Shown here in pieces: positions 1-6,817 of a stretch of DNA of 11,553 nt (position 1 is the first letter of the stretch; every line of letters starts with the position of its first letter). Origin of the DNA: an uncultured Kangiella sp. (lineage in GTDB: Bacteria > Pseudomonadota > Gammaproteobacteria > Enterobacterales > DSM-103792); the NCBI GenBank assembly GCA_946481205.1, contig CAMLNB010000107.1, forward strand, positions 1 through 11,553. The letters run 5' to 3'. The notes beneath the pieces were generated by a model. That model saw only the letters and a program-made list of their open reading frames with translations. It was not told where the DNA came from and made no database searches. Both the position numbers and the translations under genes were made by a program.

Positions 1-1640
1 GGATCATTCCAGACCGGCTGCAAACCGAACCGGACAAAATAAGTCGAGATGAATTGCGGCTTGCCAAGCTGCTCGGCAAATAGCGTCGGTTCGTATTGCT
101 CGGCGAGCCAGTCGGCAGGATACCCCATCAGCTGCAGAATCGTACTCGGCGTGTTCCACTGCGAGGCCCGGTGTTGCCAACGTTGGGCACTTGCTTGCAG
201 TGCGCTCAGCGTTGCGGCGTGATCGGTCAGCCACACCAGCGGAATGGTGCCTTCGGCAGCCGGCGCCGGTCCGGTGGTGCAGTGCGTAAGAAAACCAACA
301 TCCTGGGTTTTGGTGAAGTTCTGGCCGTGATCAGAGGTGAACAGCAATAGCGTCTTGCTCAGGTCGATTTGCGGCAGCAAGCGCTTGAAGAACTCGCCGG
401 TGTTCCAGGCCACGGCATTCTTGTAGCTATTGCGGAACGGCTCGTTGCCGAAACCGTCGCCGTATTGATTACCCTCGTTCAGGCCGACAATGGTGCCGGT
501 TTCCATATGCGGTTTGAACACCGCTGCGCTCGGCGGGTATTTGCCTTCATACGGAAAGTGCACGCCATTCTTGTTGACGTAGATATATAACCGCTCTGGC
601 CGTGCCAACAGGGCCTGCAGTTTTTCGACCAGCACCATGTCCTTGTCGCGGGCGACGGTTGCCTCATCGTGCTGGATCAGCTCATCGATTTCGCTGAGCT
701 CCTGCGCCGTCATGAAATTCTGCAGTTCCCGATTGGTGCGCTGACCATCGAGATAGACCGTGCGATAGCCGGCAGCTTTGGCAAAGGCCCACAGTGATGG
801 CCGCACCGCCTCATCAAGTTGATAGCTGTTGCGCCGCGCGGCGTAACGGAAACTCAGATTGCTGGCGGCACTGCAGTTGGCATGCGACGCCGCCAGACCG
901 AAATTGGCAGCGCGGTGGCTGTGCGGAATCAGCCCGGTCGGAATGCCGTTGGCGGTATTGATATCGAGCCAATCGCCACGAACGCTTTCATCCATGATTA
1001 CAACGATTTTGTCGAGCGCGCTCGGTGTCGGTGTCACCGCGACTTGCTGACGCGGGCCCGGATCGGGTTTCAGCATTTCATCGCCGAGCAACACAGCAAC
1101 AAAACCAATCGGACTGATGTGCTGCGGAAAACTGTCGCTGTCGCCACCACCATCGAAATAGACCACACCGGCGATCACGGCAACGGGCAACACAGGCAGC
1201 CAGATGGCGTGGCGCACTACACGCCGCCAACTACGACGCAACAGCGGTACCGGCAGCACGATGCCGAGCAGCAGCAACGTGACCACCAAGATCGATTTGC
1301 CAATCAGCGGTCCGTAGAACTCGATGGTTTCATCGAGAAAGGCGATGTCCTGAAATAACCGCTCGACTTCGATGGCATTGAGCGGTGTGCCGGTGATGTA
1401 GAGATAAGACAGGGCGTTGCCGGCGGCATAAACCATCAACAGGCCCCAACCGAGCCGCAACCACAGCGGCCGGGCCAGCGCTACCGCCGCCGTCGCCAGC
1501 AATGCGCAGAGCCAAGCCACAGTGAACCAGAGCGGGCCACCGCTGAGCCGCTCTTGATCCTTGATCAACGCCGGCAGATGCCAATGCGCCACCACCAGAA
1601 AACCCAGCAGCAACGCCGCTTTCACCCACAACCAATGCAT
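1..1640 (-). CDS. Membrane-anchored sulfatase / phosphoethanolamine-transferase-like protein (3' end cut off)
   Basis: The frame is open from an ATG at 1640 to the left edge, giving 546 residues with no stop, so the C-terminus is missing. The N-terminus has about five hydrophobic segments (near 4-24, 39-57, 61-81, 116-135 and 147-163), then a periplasmic catalytic domain from about residue 208. This is the architecture of EptA-type lipid A phosphoethanolamine transferases in the alkaline phosphatase/sulfatase superfamily. Visible superfamily motifs are VVIMDESVRGDW (216-224 region; E218 as metal ligand, S219 at the nucleophile position where EptA has Thr), NCSAAS at 256-260, a His in KNGVHFPYEGKYPP (H361), SYKNAV at 405-410, and SDHGQ with D437-H438, followed by H453. 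EptA proteins usually have DHGE, so the Gln is a small difference. The family moves phosphoethanolamine onto lipid A or other glycans; the acceptor here is unknown. It lies 95 bp downstream of the peptidase gene on the same strand with no clear terminator between, so co-transcription is possible. The Shine-Dalgarno (GGAT) is weak. The broad family is secure; the exact reaction is not. Confidence 0.85.
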   Translation of the reverse strand, partial: MHWLWVKAALLLGFLVVAHWHLPALIKDQERLSGGPLWFTVAWLCALLATAAVALARPLWLRLGWGLLMVYAAGNALSYLYITGTPLNAIEVERLFQDIAFLDETIEFYGPLIGKSILVVTLLLLGIVLPVPLLRRSWRRVVRHAIWLPVLPVAVIAGVVYFDGGGDSDSFPQHISPIGFVAVLLGDEMLKPDPGPRQQVAVTPTPSALDKIVVIMDESVRGDWLDINTANGIPTGLIPHSHRAANFGLAASHANCSAASNLSFRYAARRNSYQLDEAVRPSLWAFAKAAGYRTVYLDGQRTNRELQNFMTAQELSEIDELIQHDEATVARDKDMVLVEKLQALLARPERLYIYVNKNGVHFPYEGKYPPSAAVFKPHMETGTIVGLNEGNQYGDGFGNEPFRNSYKNAVAWNTGEFFKRLLPQIDLSKTLLLFTSDHGQNFTKTQDVGFLTHCTTGPAPAAEGTIPLVWLTDHAATLSALQASAQRWQHRASQWNTPSTILQLMGYPADWLAEQYEPTLFAEQLGKPQFISTYFVRFGLQPVWND

Positions 1641-1650
1641 AAATCCGTCT

Positions 1651-1686
1651 ATGACCGTTTTGTGGCCATTTGATGGCCGTTTTGTG
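1651..1686. repeat. 14-bp direct repeat, 22-bp period, around a small hairpin
   Basis: Two copies of ATGRCCGTTTTGTG (1651-1664 and 1673-1686; 13 of 14 bases identical) lie 22 bp apart, about two helical turns. Between and across them is a 6-bp inverted repeat, GGCCAT-TTG-ATGGCC (1664-1678). The element lies between the peptidase stop and the sulfatase-like start, ending 11 bp before that ATG. Read on the minus strand, the hairpin is not followed by a T-run, so it is not an intrinsic terminator for the peptidase transcript. It could be an operator or an RNA element for the sulfatase-like gene; function is inferred only. Confidence 0.4.
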
Positions 1687-1735
1687 ATGGGCCGCTACGG
1701 TAGCACGTCGCTTGTCGGTTTGGGCTGAACCGGTC

Positions 1736-3478
1736 TCAAGGCAAGGCGCCAGCCATGCTGGCCGGCGATGTAATGTGCAACATCATGTTTCGATACGACC
1801 AGCGGCCATCGGCTTTCGGGCACAGCGCAAAATTGATGCCCCGCACAAACGACCACTCTGACTGATCGGATGCCCTGATATTCAGCGGCGTTTTGTTGCT
1901 CGCAAGCTGTAGTGCTGCTTCGTGCACACCGACGCCAGCCAACAGCCGCTCGCCGGTCAGCTCGGCGGGCACCTTGGCCATCTTGCTGACGCATTCCTGC
2001 AATGCCAGATCCAGGCGATTGTCATGCAGCGCCGCACGGTCACCGCGGATCAGATAATGGCTGCTGCCATACGGCACCGTGACTGCGCCTTTCTCGATAA
2101 TCCAGACACCGCCACGGCCGATCACGTCGAAACTGGCAGTTTGATCGCTGTGACTGCTGACCACCAGCGCGGTGGCTTCATCAACACCAAACCCGAGCAT
2201 ACGCCCAGCACTCTGTTGCTGCGTTTGTGTTTGCGCCAGCAACATCAGCAGGCGACCCTGGCGACCACGTTCCGTGAAGTGCGTATCCAGCACACCATAC
2301 GTAAACAACCGCAAACCACCTTGTGGCCGATAACGCAGCTGGTCCGGATGCCAGAACAATGGACAGTCATTGCGCAGCTGACAGAACGGCAGACGCGGCG
2401 CTTGCGCAATGGCAGGATGCTGCAGCGCATGCGCGGTTTCGCCGTTGCTGATCATCGGCAGCGTTGCCGTGGCATTGCCGCTTTGCACCGCGGTGCCGGC
2501 ACTGGTGCCCATCAGCACCAGTTCGCCGCGTTGATAGCGTTGCCGGATGATCGCCAGTTCAGCGGAATCCTGGCCATCTTGCTGCAACAGACTGCGCAGA
2601 TGCAGAGTCTGATCGCCACCGTTGAAGAACAGGCCATCGAGGGTTTTCAGTTCGGCAACCAGATCCACGTTCTCGCAATAGCGAGCCGCAAATCCGGACT
2701 GGCCGAGCACATGGCTAGACACGCCGCTTTGCCGTGCGCGCTCGCGATAGAGACGATCACAGTGGCCGAGTGATTTGCCCAGTCGCAGCGGATCGGGCGT
2801 CGAAAAGGGCTGCCGGTTGTCGCGCAGGATACGACTGGCGGGGTCGAGCGGCAGCCACACCGGCTCGGCACCGAGCGCGACAAACAGCTGATGGTAGAAC
2901 TCAACGGCAGCCGTGACATCGCGCGCAGCGCTGGTCAGAAAACCGATGCGCGGCTTGCGTTGACCTGCCTGTCGGCTGGCTTCAACAAAACGGACAAAAA
3001 TTTCGCGCACCCGTGGATCGGTCGCGGCCAGATCCAGCTGCTCGATACGCGCCGGCATGCCGTGATCGTCAAGCGTTTCGACCGGTAGACGGTCGTACAA
3101 CCAATATGCTTCGTCTTCGCTGAGCCGAACTCCCGCTTGCGTCAAGGCCGCTTCAATATCGGCCCGCCGATACGGCGGCGTTTGCAGCGGATTCAGCGCG
3201 GCGATGATGACGCGTTCCCGTTCCGGCGCCAGGGAAACACCATACGGAAAGGCATCATTACTCAATTGACCCGGGTCATAATCCGTGTCGAAACGGGCGG
3301 ATTCCTGTTGCCAGCGAGCGCGCAAGCGCTCGCGCTGATCGGCTGCACATGCATCCAGATTCATACTGCTGCATACCGGCAAATGACCACCGGCCAGCAC
3401 CATCACCCGCGGTTTTTCGGCGACCGCGCCTGTACATACAAGCCCGGCCATCAGCACAGGCAACAAATGTTTTCGCAT
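1736..3478 (-). CDS. Secreted cyanophycinase-like serine peptidase (family S51), enlarged
   Basis: This is a predicted extracellular or periplasmic peptidase of 580 residues. The chosen ATG at 3478 gives a clean Sec signal peptide (MRK, hydrophobic core, cleavage after AVA at about residue 20). The frame also runs back to a TTG at 3538, but that adds a non-signal-like stretch before the signal. Family S51 marks are the first strand RVMVLAGG (24-30), GFLTSAARDV (179-188), FFNGGDQ (284-290), the nucleophile elbow MGTSAGTAV with S326, DTHFTERGRQGRL with H400, and GFGVDEATA with E434. GTSAG followed by DTHF and GVDE fits cyanophycinase rather than the related dipeptidase PepE. Cyanophycinases cut multi-L-arginyl-poly-L-aspartate into beta-Asp-Arg dipeptides. 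Bacterial intracellular CphB proteins are about 270 residues. Here roughly 130 residues (31-170) are inserted after the first strand and about 90 are added at the C-terminus; I recognise neither. The gene diverges from a TonB receptor and shares the locus with an isoaspartyl dipeptidase, which supports a role in beta-aspartyl peptide use. S51 fold sure; cyanophycin as substrate likely but unproven. Confidence 0.83.
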   Translation of the reverse strand: MRKHLLPVLMAGLVCTGAVAEKPRVMVLAGGHLPVCSSMNLDACAADQRERLRARWQQESARFDTDYDPGQLSNDAFPYGVSLAPERERVIIAALNPLQTPPYRRADIEAALTQAGVRLSEDEAYWLYDRLPVETLDDHGMPARIEQLDLAATDPRVREIFVRFVEASRQAGQRKPRIGFLTSAARDVTAAVEFYHQLFVALGAEPVWLPLDPASRILRDNRQPFSTPDPLRLGKSLGHCDRLYRERARQSGVSSHVLGQSGFAARYCENVDLVAELKTLDGLFFNGGDQTLHLRSLLQQDGQDSAELAIIRQRYQRGELVLMGTSAGTAVQSGNATATLPMISNGETAHALQHPAIAQAPRLPFCQLRNDCPLFWHPDQLRYRPQGGLRLFTYGVLDTHFTERGRQGRLLMLLAQTQTQQQSAGRMLGFGVDEATALVVSSHSDQTASFDVIGRGGVWIIEKGAVTVPYGSSHYLIRGDRAALHDNRLDLALQECVSKMAKVPAELTGERLLAGVGVHEAALQLASNKTPLNIRASDQSEWSFVRGINFALCPKADGRWSYRNMMLHITSPASMAGALP

Positions 3479-3489
3479 AGATATGCAAT

Positions 3490-3532
3490 CCGCAGCTGCG
3501 GTCAAGGTCGCGCACTCTAAGAAAATTTTCTT
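3490..3532. promoter_or_regulatory. Two perfect palindromes upstream of the peptidase start
   Basis: CCGCAGCTGCGG (3490-3501) and AAGAAAATTTTCTT (3519-3532) are perfect inverted repeats, with centres 30 bp apart. They lie 12 and 41 bp before the peptidase ATG on the minus strand, in the divergent region shared with the small gene and the receptor. The AT-rich one resembles a dimeric regulator site or a DNA-bending tract. No regulator gene is in the window, so the assignment as operators is a guess. Confidence 0.35.
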
Positions 3533-3550
3533 CGACAAAGCAAATGCGCA

Positions 3551-3579
3551 TTGACAGATAAAAATTCACACGGCACATT
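3551..3579 (+). promoter_or_regulatory. Candidate sigma70 promoter for the small gene
   Basis: A perfect TTGACA (3551-3556) is followed after 17 bp by CACATT (3574-3579), a weak -10 matching three of six consensus bases. Initiation would fall near 3586, leaving about 45 nt before the small gene's ATG, including its strong ribosome binding site. The -35 box is convincing; the -10 box is poor, so an activator may be needed or the match may be chance. Confidence 0.35.
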
Positions 3580-3630
3580 CCGCAACACACCACGCGCCTG
3601 TGGCGCCCAACGGACAAAGGAGGACGGGAG

Positions 3631-3705
3631 ATGCTGAAGAAAGCCTTCAATCTCGGTAGCTATCGCTACACCCCGTACTACCTGTCCGAGTGGTTCAACA
3701 ATTAG
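3631..3705 (+). CDS. Small aromatic-rich peptide, 24 residues, function unknown
   Basis: An ATG at 3631 opens 24 codons ending in TAG. It is preceded at 7-nt spacing by AAGGAGG (3617-3623), the strongest Shine-Dalgarno sequence I see in the window and the main reason to call it a gene. The peptide starts MLKKAF, has YRYTPYY at residues 11-17 and ends SEWFNN. Seven of 24 residues are aromatic (four Tyr, two Phe, one Trp) and the net charge is about +2. No signal peptide and no known motif is visible. A stable 9-bp hairpin begins 5 nt after the stop. It lies between the divergent peptidase gene and the receptor start, about 295 bp upstream of the latter. It could be a leader peptide whose translation controls downstream transcription (four Tyr codons, three within residues 13-17), a small membrane-active protein, or a precursor of a modified peptide, though no modifying enzyme is nearby. 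Translation is likely; function is unknown. Confidence 0.55.
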   Translation: MLKKAFNLGSYRYTPYYLSEWFNN

Positions 3706-3709
3706 CCAG

Positions 3710-3730
3710 CCCTCCGCGCGACGCGGAGGG
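3710..3730 (+). terminator. GC-rich hairpin just after the small gene (no T-tract)
   Basis: CCCTCCGCG (3710-3718) and CGCGGAGGG (3722-3730) form a perfect 9-bp stem with a 3-nt CGA loop, or 8 bp with a 5-nt loop. It starts 5 nt after the small gene's stop. What follows is GC-rich; the first T-run (3764-3769) is more than 30 nt away. It is therefore not a classic intrinsic terminator. A transcript-stabilising 3' end, a pause site, or part of a leader-peptide switch for the receptor transcript all fit. Confidence 0.4.
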
Positions 3731-3999
3731 AGCCCGGCAACAGTAGCGCCGCCATTGGCCTGATTTTTTCTCAGCTTTGGCAGCACAGCGTGTGCGTCTG
3801 CATGCGCATCTGATCGCCCTCTCCCCTATTCAGTTCTGCCCATGTCTTGGCGTTTGCTCGCCTGCGTTTTGCCATGCCAAGTCATGTGGCCGCGACGGTT
3901 GTTGACCGTTGCGATCCGCTGAGTCATCTGCGTACGCGCGCCCCAAACGGTTTCAGACCCGCCGCGAGATGCGGCACGTAAAACCCTAAGGAGTGCGTC
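3731..3999 (+). other. Receptor 5' leader region with a second hairpin
   Basis: No protein gene is convincing here. A 9-bp stem with one G-T wobble, CGCGACGGT (3891-3899) with ACCGTTGCG (3905-3913), and a smaller stem GCCGC/GCGGC (3961-3965 and 3971-3975) sit upstream of the receptor's ribosome binding site TAAGGAG (3987-3993). A T-run at 3764-3769 has no strong stem before it. No good -35/-10 pair was found between the small gene and the receptor, so the receptor may be transcribed from upstream of the small gene. Confidence 0.35.
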
Positions 4000-6600
4000 A
4001 TGCAAGCCACCAACAAGAAACACAATAAGAGCCAACACAAGCTGTACCACGCGATAATGTTGTCCCTGCTCGGTGTCAGCAGCGGCGTTTATGCCGCTGA
4101 TGAGGCCGCGCCGGCGGATTCCGCCGAACGGGTCGAAGTCACCGGCTCGCGCCTGAAAGGCGTCGATCTGGAAGGCGCCAGCCCGGTTATTGAAATTGAT
4201 CGGGAAGATTTGGAGAAACGCGGTTACGACAACGTCGCCGAATTTCTGAAAGATTTGCCGCAAACGTCCAGCGCCGGCACGTTCTCGGAAGCCGGCGGCA
4301 TTGCCTCCGGCACCCGGGGCCAACCGGCAGGTTCTGCCGGTGTCAGCTTGCGCGGACTCGGCAGCAGTTCGACGCTGGTTTTGATCAATGGCCGCCGCGT
4401 TGCCGTTGACTCCTTCACCAACGGATTTGATTCGTTTGTCGACATCAACAGCATCCCGATGTCGGCGATCGACCGGGTTGAAGTGTTGACCGACGGCGCC
4501 TCGTCCATCTACGGCTCCGATGCCATCGCCGGCGTGATCAACTTTATTCTGCGCAAGGATTTCACCGGCCATGAAGTCTCGGCGATGTACGGTGATGACA
4601 CCGAGAAAGGCGATTTCGGTCGCTACAACCTGACGTATGTCGGCGGCTTTGCCGGCGACAACAGCAATACCACGGTGGTGCTGGATTACTACGATCGCAA
4701 TGCCTTGCAGAACACCGACCGGCCGATCGACGTGACGCTGTTCTCCTCGACGCGCGTCACCATTGATGGCACCGACTATGCCGAACCGTGGTGCGGTACC
4801 AACACCAGCAATGGTGGCAGCCGTTGTCGTTACGATTACGTCAGCCAACGCGCCATTCAATCGGATACCGAAAATCTCGGCTTCACGCTGCACCACAATT
4901 ATGACCTCGGCGAAGGCACCGAATTTTTCGCCGAGCTGATGTATCAGCGCAACGAAGGTCATGCTTACGAAGGCGCGGCCAGCTTTGATGTGCGGGTGCC
5001 AGCCGGCTCCGCCAGCATTCCGCAATGGGCGCTCGACATCGACGACAACAACGGCTCGTTCGGGCAGATCCGCGTGCGCTCACGCTTCCCGGATCGCCGC
5101 ATTCAGGAATTTGAAGACACCAGCTACCGCGTACTGGGTGGCCTGCGCGGCAATCTCGGCAACTGGGATTGGGAAACCGGTTTGGCGCTTGGCAAGGCCG
5201 ACAGCACCATCCGTCACGTCAGCGGTTTCTATTCGTTTGATGCCGTTGCTGACGCGATCGCCGACGGCAGTTTCAATCCGTTCAATCTCGGCCGCGACAA
5301 CGATGCGGCGACATTAGCCGCACTGCGCGACGAAGCACCACGCCAGGGTGAATCGGAAGTACAGACCTGGGATTTCCGTTTCAATGGCGATCTGTTCAGT
5401 TTGCCGGCCGGCCCGGTCAAAGCGGCACTTGGTGGCGAATACCGCAAAGAAGAGATGTTCGACAAACCGGCGGCAATCGCTCAGGCTGATGGCATCTACG
5501 GCCTCGGCGCAACCGACGCTGAAGCCGATCGCAGCCAGTATGCGGTATACGGCGAGTTCCTGTTCCCGCTTACCGATTCGCTCGATCTGATCAGCGCCGT
5601 CCGTTACGACAGCTACAGCGATTTTGGCAGCGACGTGAATCCGAAAGTGTCACTGCGTTGGCGGGCAACTGACGCGCTGATCTTCCGCGCGTCGTGGAGC
5701 ACCGGCTTCCGGGCGCCGTCGTTGTCGCAATTGGGCTCTGGCACAACGCTTGGCTCCAACTTCATTGATTGCGGACCGACCCGTCCGTTTGGCGCGCTGT
5801 GCGGCACCTTTGGCAATAGCGCCGGCGAGCTGGAATTTGATCAAGAAACGCTGGGCAATCGTGATTTGGATGCCGAGTCGTCCGAAGCGCGCAACATCGG
5901 CTTCAGCTGGAACCTCACCGACAACCTACAAGTCACGTTGGACTACTGGCATTACCAGCACGAAGATATTGTCGATGTGGATGCCAATACCACCTTACGC
6001 AGTTGCGTGGCCGGCACCGCACCGGTTGTCAGCGACCCGGATGACTTGAACGGCGCATTTGGTTGTGCCGTTGATGGCGCGGGCGATATCTTCTTCTTGC
6101 GCACCGGCTTCTTCAACGTTGGCGAGCAGGAAACCGACGGTTTTGATTTGAACGTCAAATACAAGCTCGGTGCCTACAACCTGTTCCTGGCGGCGACCAA
6201 AACCGCGTCTTATGAACGCCAGATCGCGCCGGACCTGCCGAAAGAAGATCTGCTCGGCCGCTTGTCGGGTGAGAACGAGATTGGTCGGCCGGAATTGGTC
6301 GCCGACTTCGGCGTTGACTGGCGCGGCGATGCCTGGAACTGGTCCTTGTCCGGCAACTATACCGATGAACTCGGTGACGGCGACTTCCAGTTCGATGATC
6401 ACCCGACCGTAGACGCTTGGTTAGTCTGGAACGGCAGCCTTGGCTATGACTTCAGCGACAGCAGCCGCATCACCTTTGCGGTACGCAACCTCGCTGACAA
6501 GGAACCGCCGTTCGCGTCGTCGCCAACATCCGGCTATGCCGCATCGGTACACGACTTCTTTGGTCGGGTCGCATCGATACGGTACACACAGTCGTTCTGA
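4000..6600 (+). CDS. TonB-dependent outer-membrane receptor
   Basis: This 866-residue outer-membrane barrel would import a specific ligand using energy passed from TonB-ExbB-ExbD. The ATG at 4000 follows TAAGGAG at 6-nt spacing. A Sec signal peptide with a longish basic start (KKHNKSQHK) and hydrophobic core runs to about residue 32 (cleavage near VYA-A). A likely TonB box ERVEVTG lies at 43-49, then the plug domain (about 55-190) with SPVIEIDREDLEKRGY, VSLRGLGSSSTLVLINGRR and IDRVEVLTDGASSIYGSDAIAGVINFI. The barrel follows, with GFRAPSLSQL in the usual place, and ends ...RYTQSF, a C-terminal Phe typical of BAM substrates. Paired Cys in predicted loops (for example CGTNTSNGGSRC) suggest surface disulfides. 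There is no N-terminal signalling extension, so control through a FecR-type anti-sigma pathway is not expected. The ligand cannot be read from sequence. The divergent secreted S51 peptidase and the downstream carrier and isoaspartyl dipeptidase suggest a peptide such as beta-Asp-Arg or short cyanophycin pieces. Confidence 0.93.
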   Translation: MQATNKKHNKSQHKLYHAIMLSLLGVSSGVYAADEAAPADSAERVEVTGSRLKGVDLEGASPVIEIDREDLEKRGYDNVAEFLKDLPQTSSAGTFSEAGGIASGTRGQPAGSAGVSLRGLGSSSTLVLINGRRVAVDSFTNGFDSFVDINSIPMSAIDRVEVLTDGASSIYGSDAIAGVINFILRKDFTGHEVSAMYGDDTEKGDFGRYNLTYVGGFAGDNSNTTVVLDYYDRNALQNTDRPIDVTLFSSTRVTIDGTDYAEPWCGTNTSNGGSRCRYDYVSQRAIQSDTENLGFTLHHNYDLGEGTEFFAELMYQRNEGHAYEGAASFDVRVPAGSASIPQWALDIDDNNGSFGQIRVRSRFPDRRIQEFEDTSYRVLGGLRGNLGNWDWETGLALGKADSTIRHVSGFYSFDAVADAIADGSFNPFNLGRDNDAATLAALRDEAPRQGESEVQTWDFRFNGDLFSLPAGPVKAALGGEYRKEEMFDKPAAIAQADGIYGLGATDAEADRSQYAVYGEFLFPLTDSLDLISAVRYDSYSDFGSDVNPKVSLRWRATDALIFRASWSTGFRAPSLSQLGSGTTLGSNFIDCGPTRPFGALCGTFGNSAGELEFDQETLGNRDLDAESSEARNIGFSWNLTDNLQVTLDYWHYQHEDIVDVDANTTLRSCVAGTAPVVSDPDDLNGAFGCAVDGAGDIFFLRTGFFNVGEQETDGFDLNVKYKLGAYNLFLAATKTASYERQIAPDLPKEDLLGRLSGENEIGRPELVADFGVDWRGDAWNWSLSGNYTDELGDGDFQFDDHPTVDAWLVWNGSLGYDFSDSSRITFAVRNLADKEPPFASSPTSGYAASVHDFFGRVASIRYTQSF

Positions 6601-6625
6601 GTGGCGGCAGTGAAGGTGTAGCAAG

Positions 6626-6660
6626 CCGGTGCGGTCATTTGGGATCGCGCCGGTGGTTTT
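6626..6660 (+). terminator. Probable intrinsic terminator after the receptor gene
   Basis: CCGGTGCGGTC (6626-6636) pairs along all 11 positions, with two G-T wobbles, with GATCGCGCCGG (6643-6653) around a 6-nt loop. TGGTTTTCTCC follows, with a short T4 run (6657-6660). It starts 25 nt after the receptor stop. The T-run is short, so termination may be partial. Confidence 0.5.
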
Positions 6661-6712
6661 CTCCTGGCTTCGTTCAGATCCGTCGGGGTGTCGGCGGATG
6701 CTGAATGTTTTG

Positions 6713-6784
6713 CTCCCTGTGTTGGGACCGGGAGGTTTTGGCGGCAAACAGCAGCCAATCCGCAGTTCCCGGTCTATTTTTTTT
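6713..6784 (+). promoter_or_regulatory. Candidate transcription attenuator ahead of the transporter
   Basis: GACCGGGA (6726-6733) and TCCCGGTC (6767-6774) form a perfect 8-bp outer stem. An inner stem TTGGCgGC/GCaGCCAA with one mismatch lies within its loop. The structure is followed by a T8 run (6777-6784), which makes it terminator-like. The upstream CTCCC (6713-6717) can pair with GGGAG (6730-6734), overlapping the left arm of the terminator stem, so the two folds exclude each other as in an attenuator. The transporter ATG is only 33 nt after the T-run, leaving almost no room for a later promoter. It may be a switch, or simply a second terminator of the receptor transcript with read-through. 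Confidence 0.5.
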
Positions 6785-6817
6785 ACCGTTGGCCTTGTGG
6801 CAAACGTGGAGTTGACG

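Noticed and set aside
1922..2773. A 283-codon plus-strand open frame opposite the peptidase
   Set aside because: The peptidase carries intact catalytic motifs on the minus strand; the plus frame shows no recognisable domain.
3476..3538. TTG at 3538 as the peptidase start
   Set aside because: The ATG at 3478 gives a normal signal peptide at the N-terminus; the longer form would bury it behind 20 unlikely residues.
3826..5025. A 399-codon minus-strand open frame opposite the receptor gene
   Set aside because: It lies antisense to a certain TonB receptor, shows no family motif, no signal peptide and no ribosome site; long antisense frames are common in this GC range.
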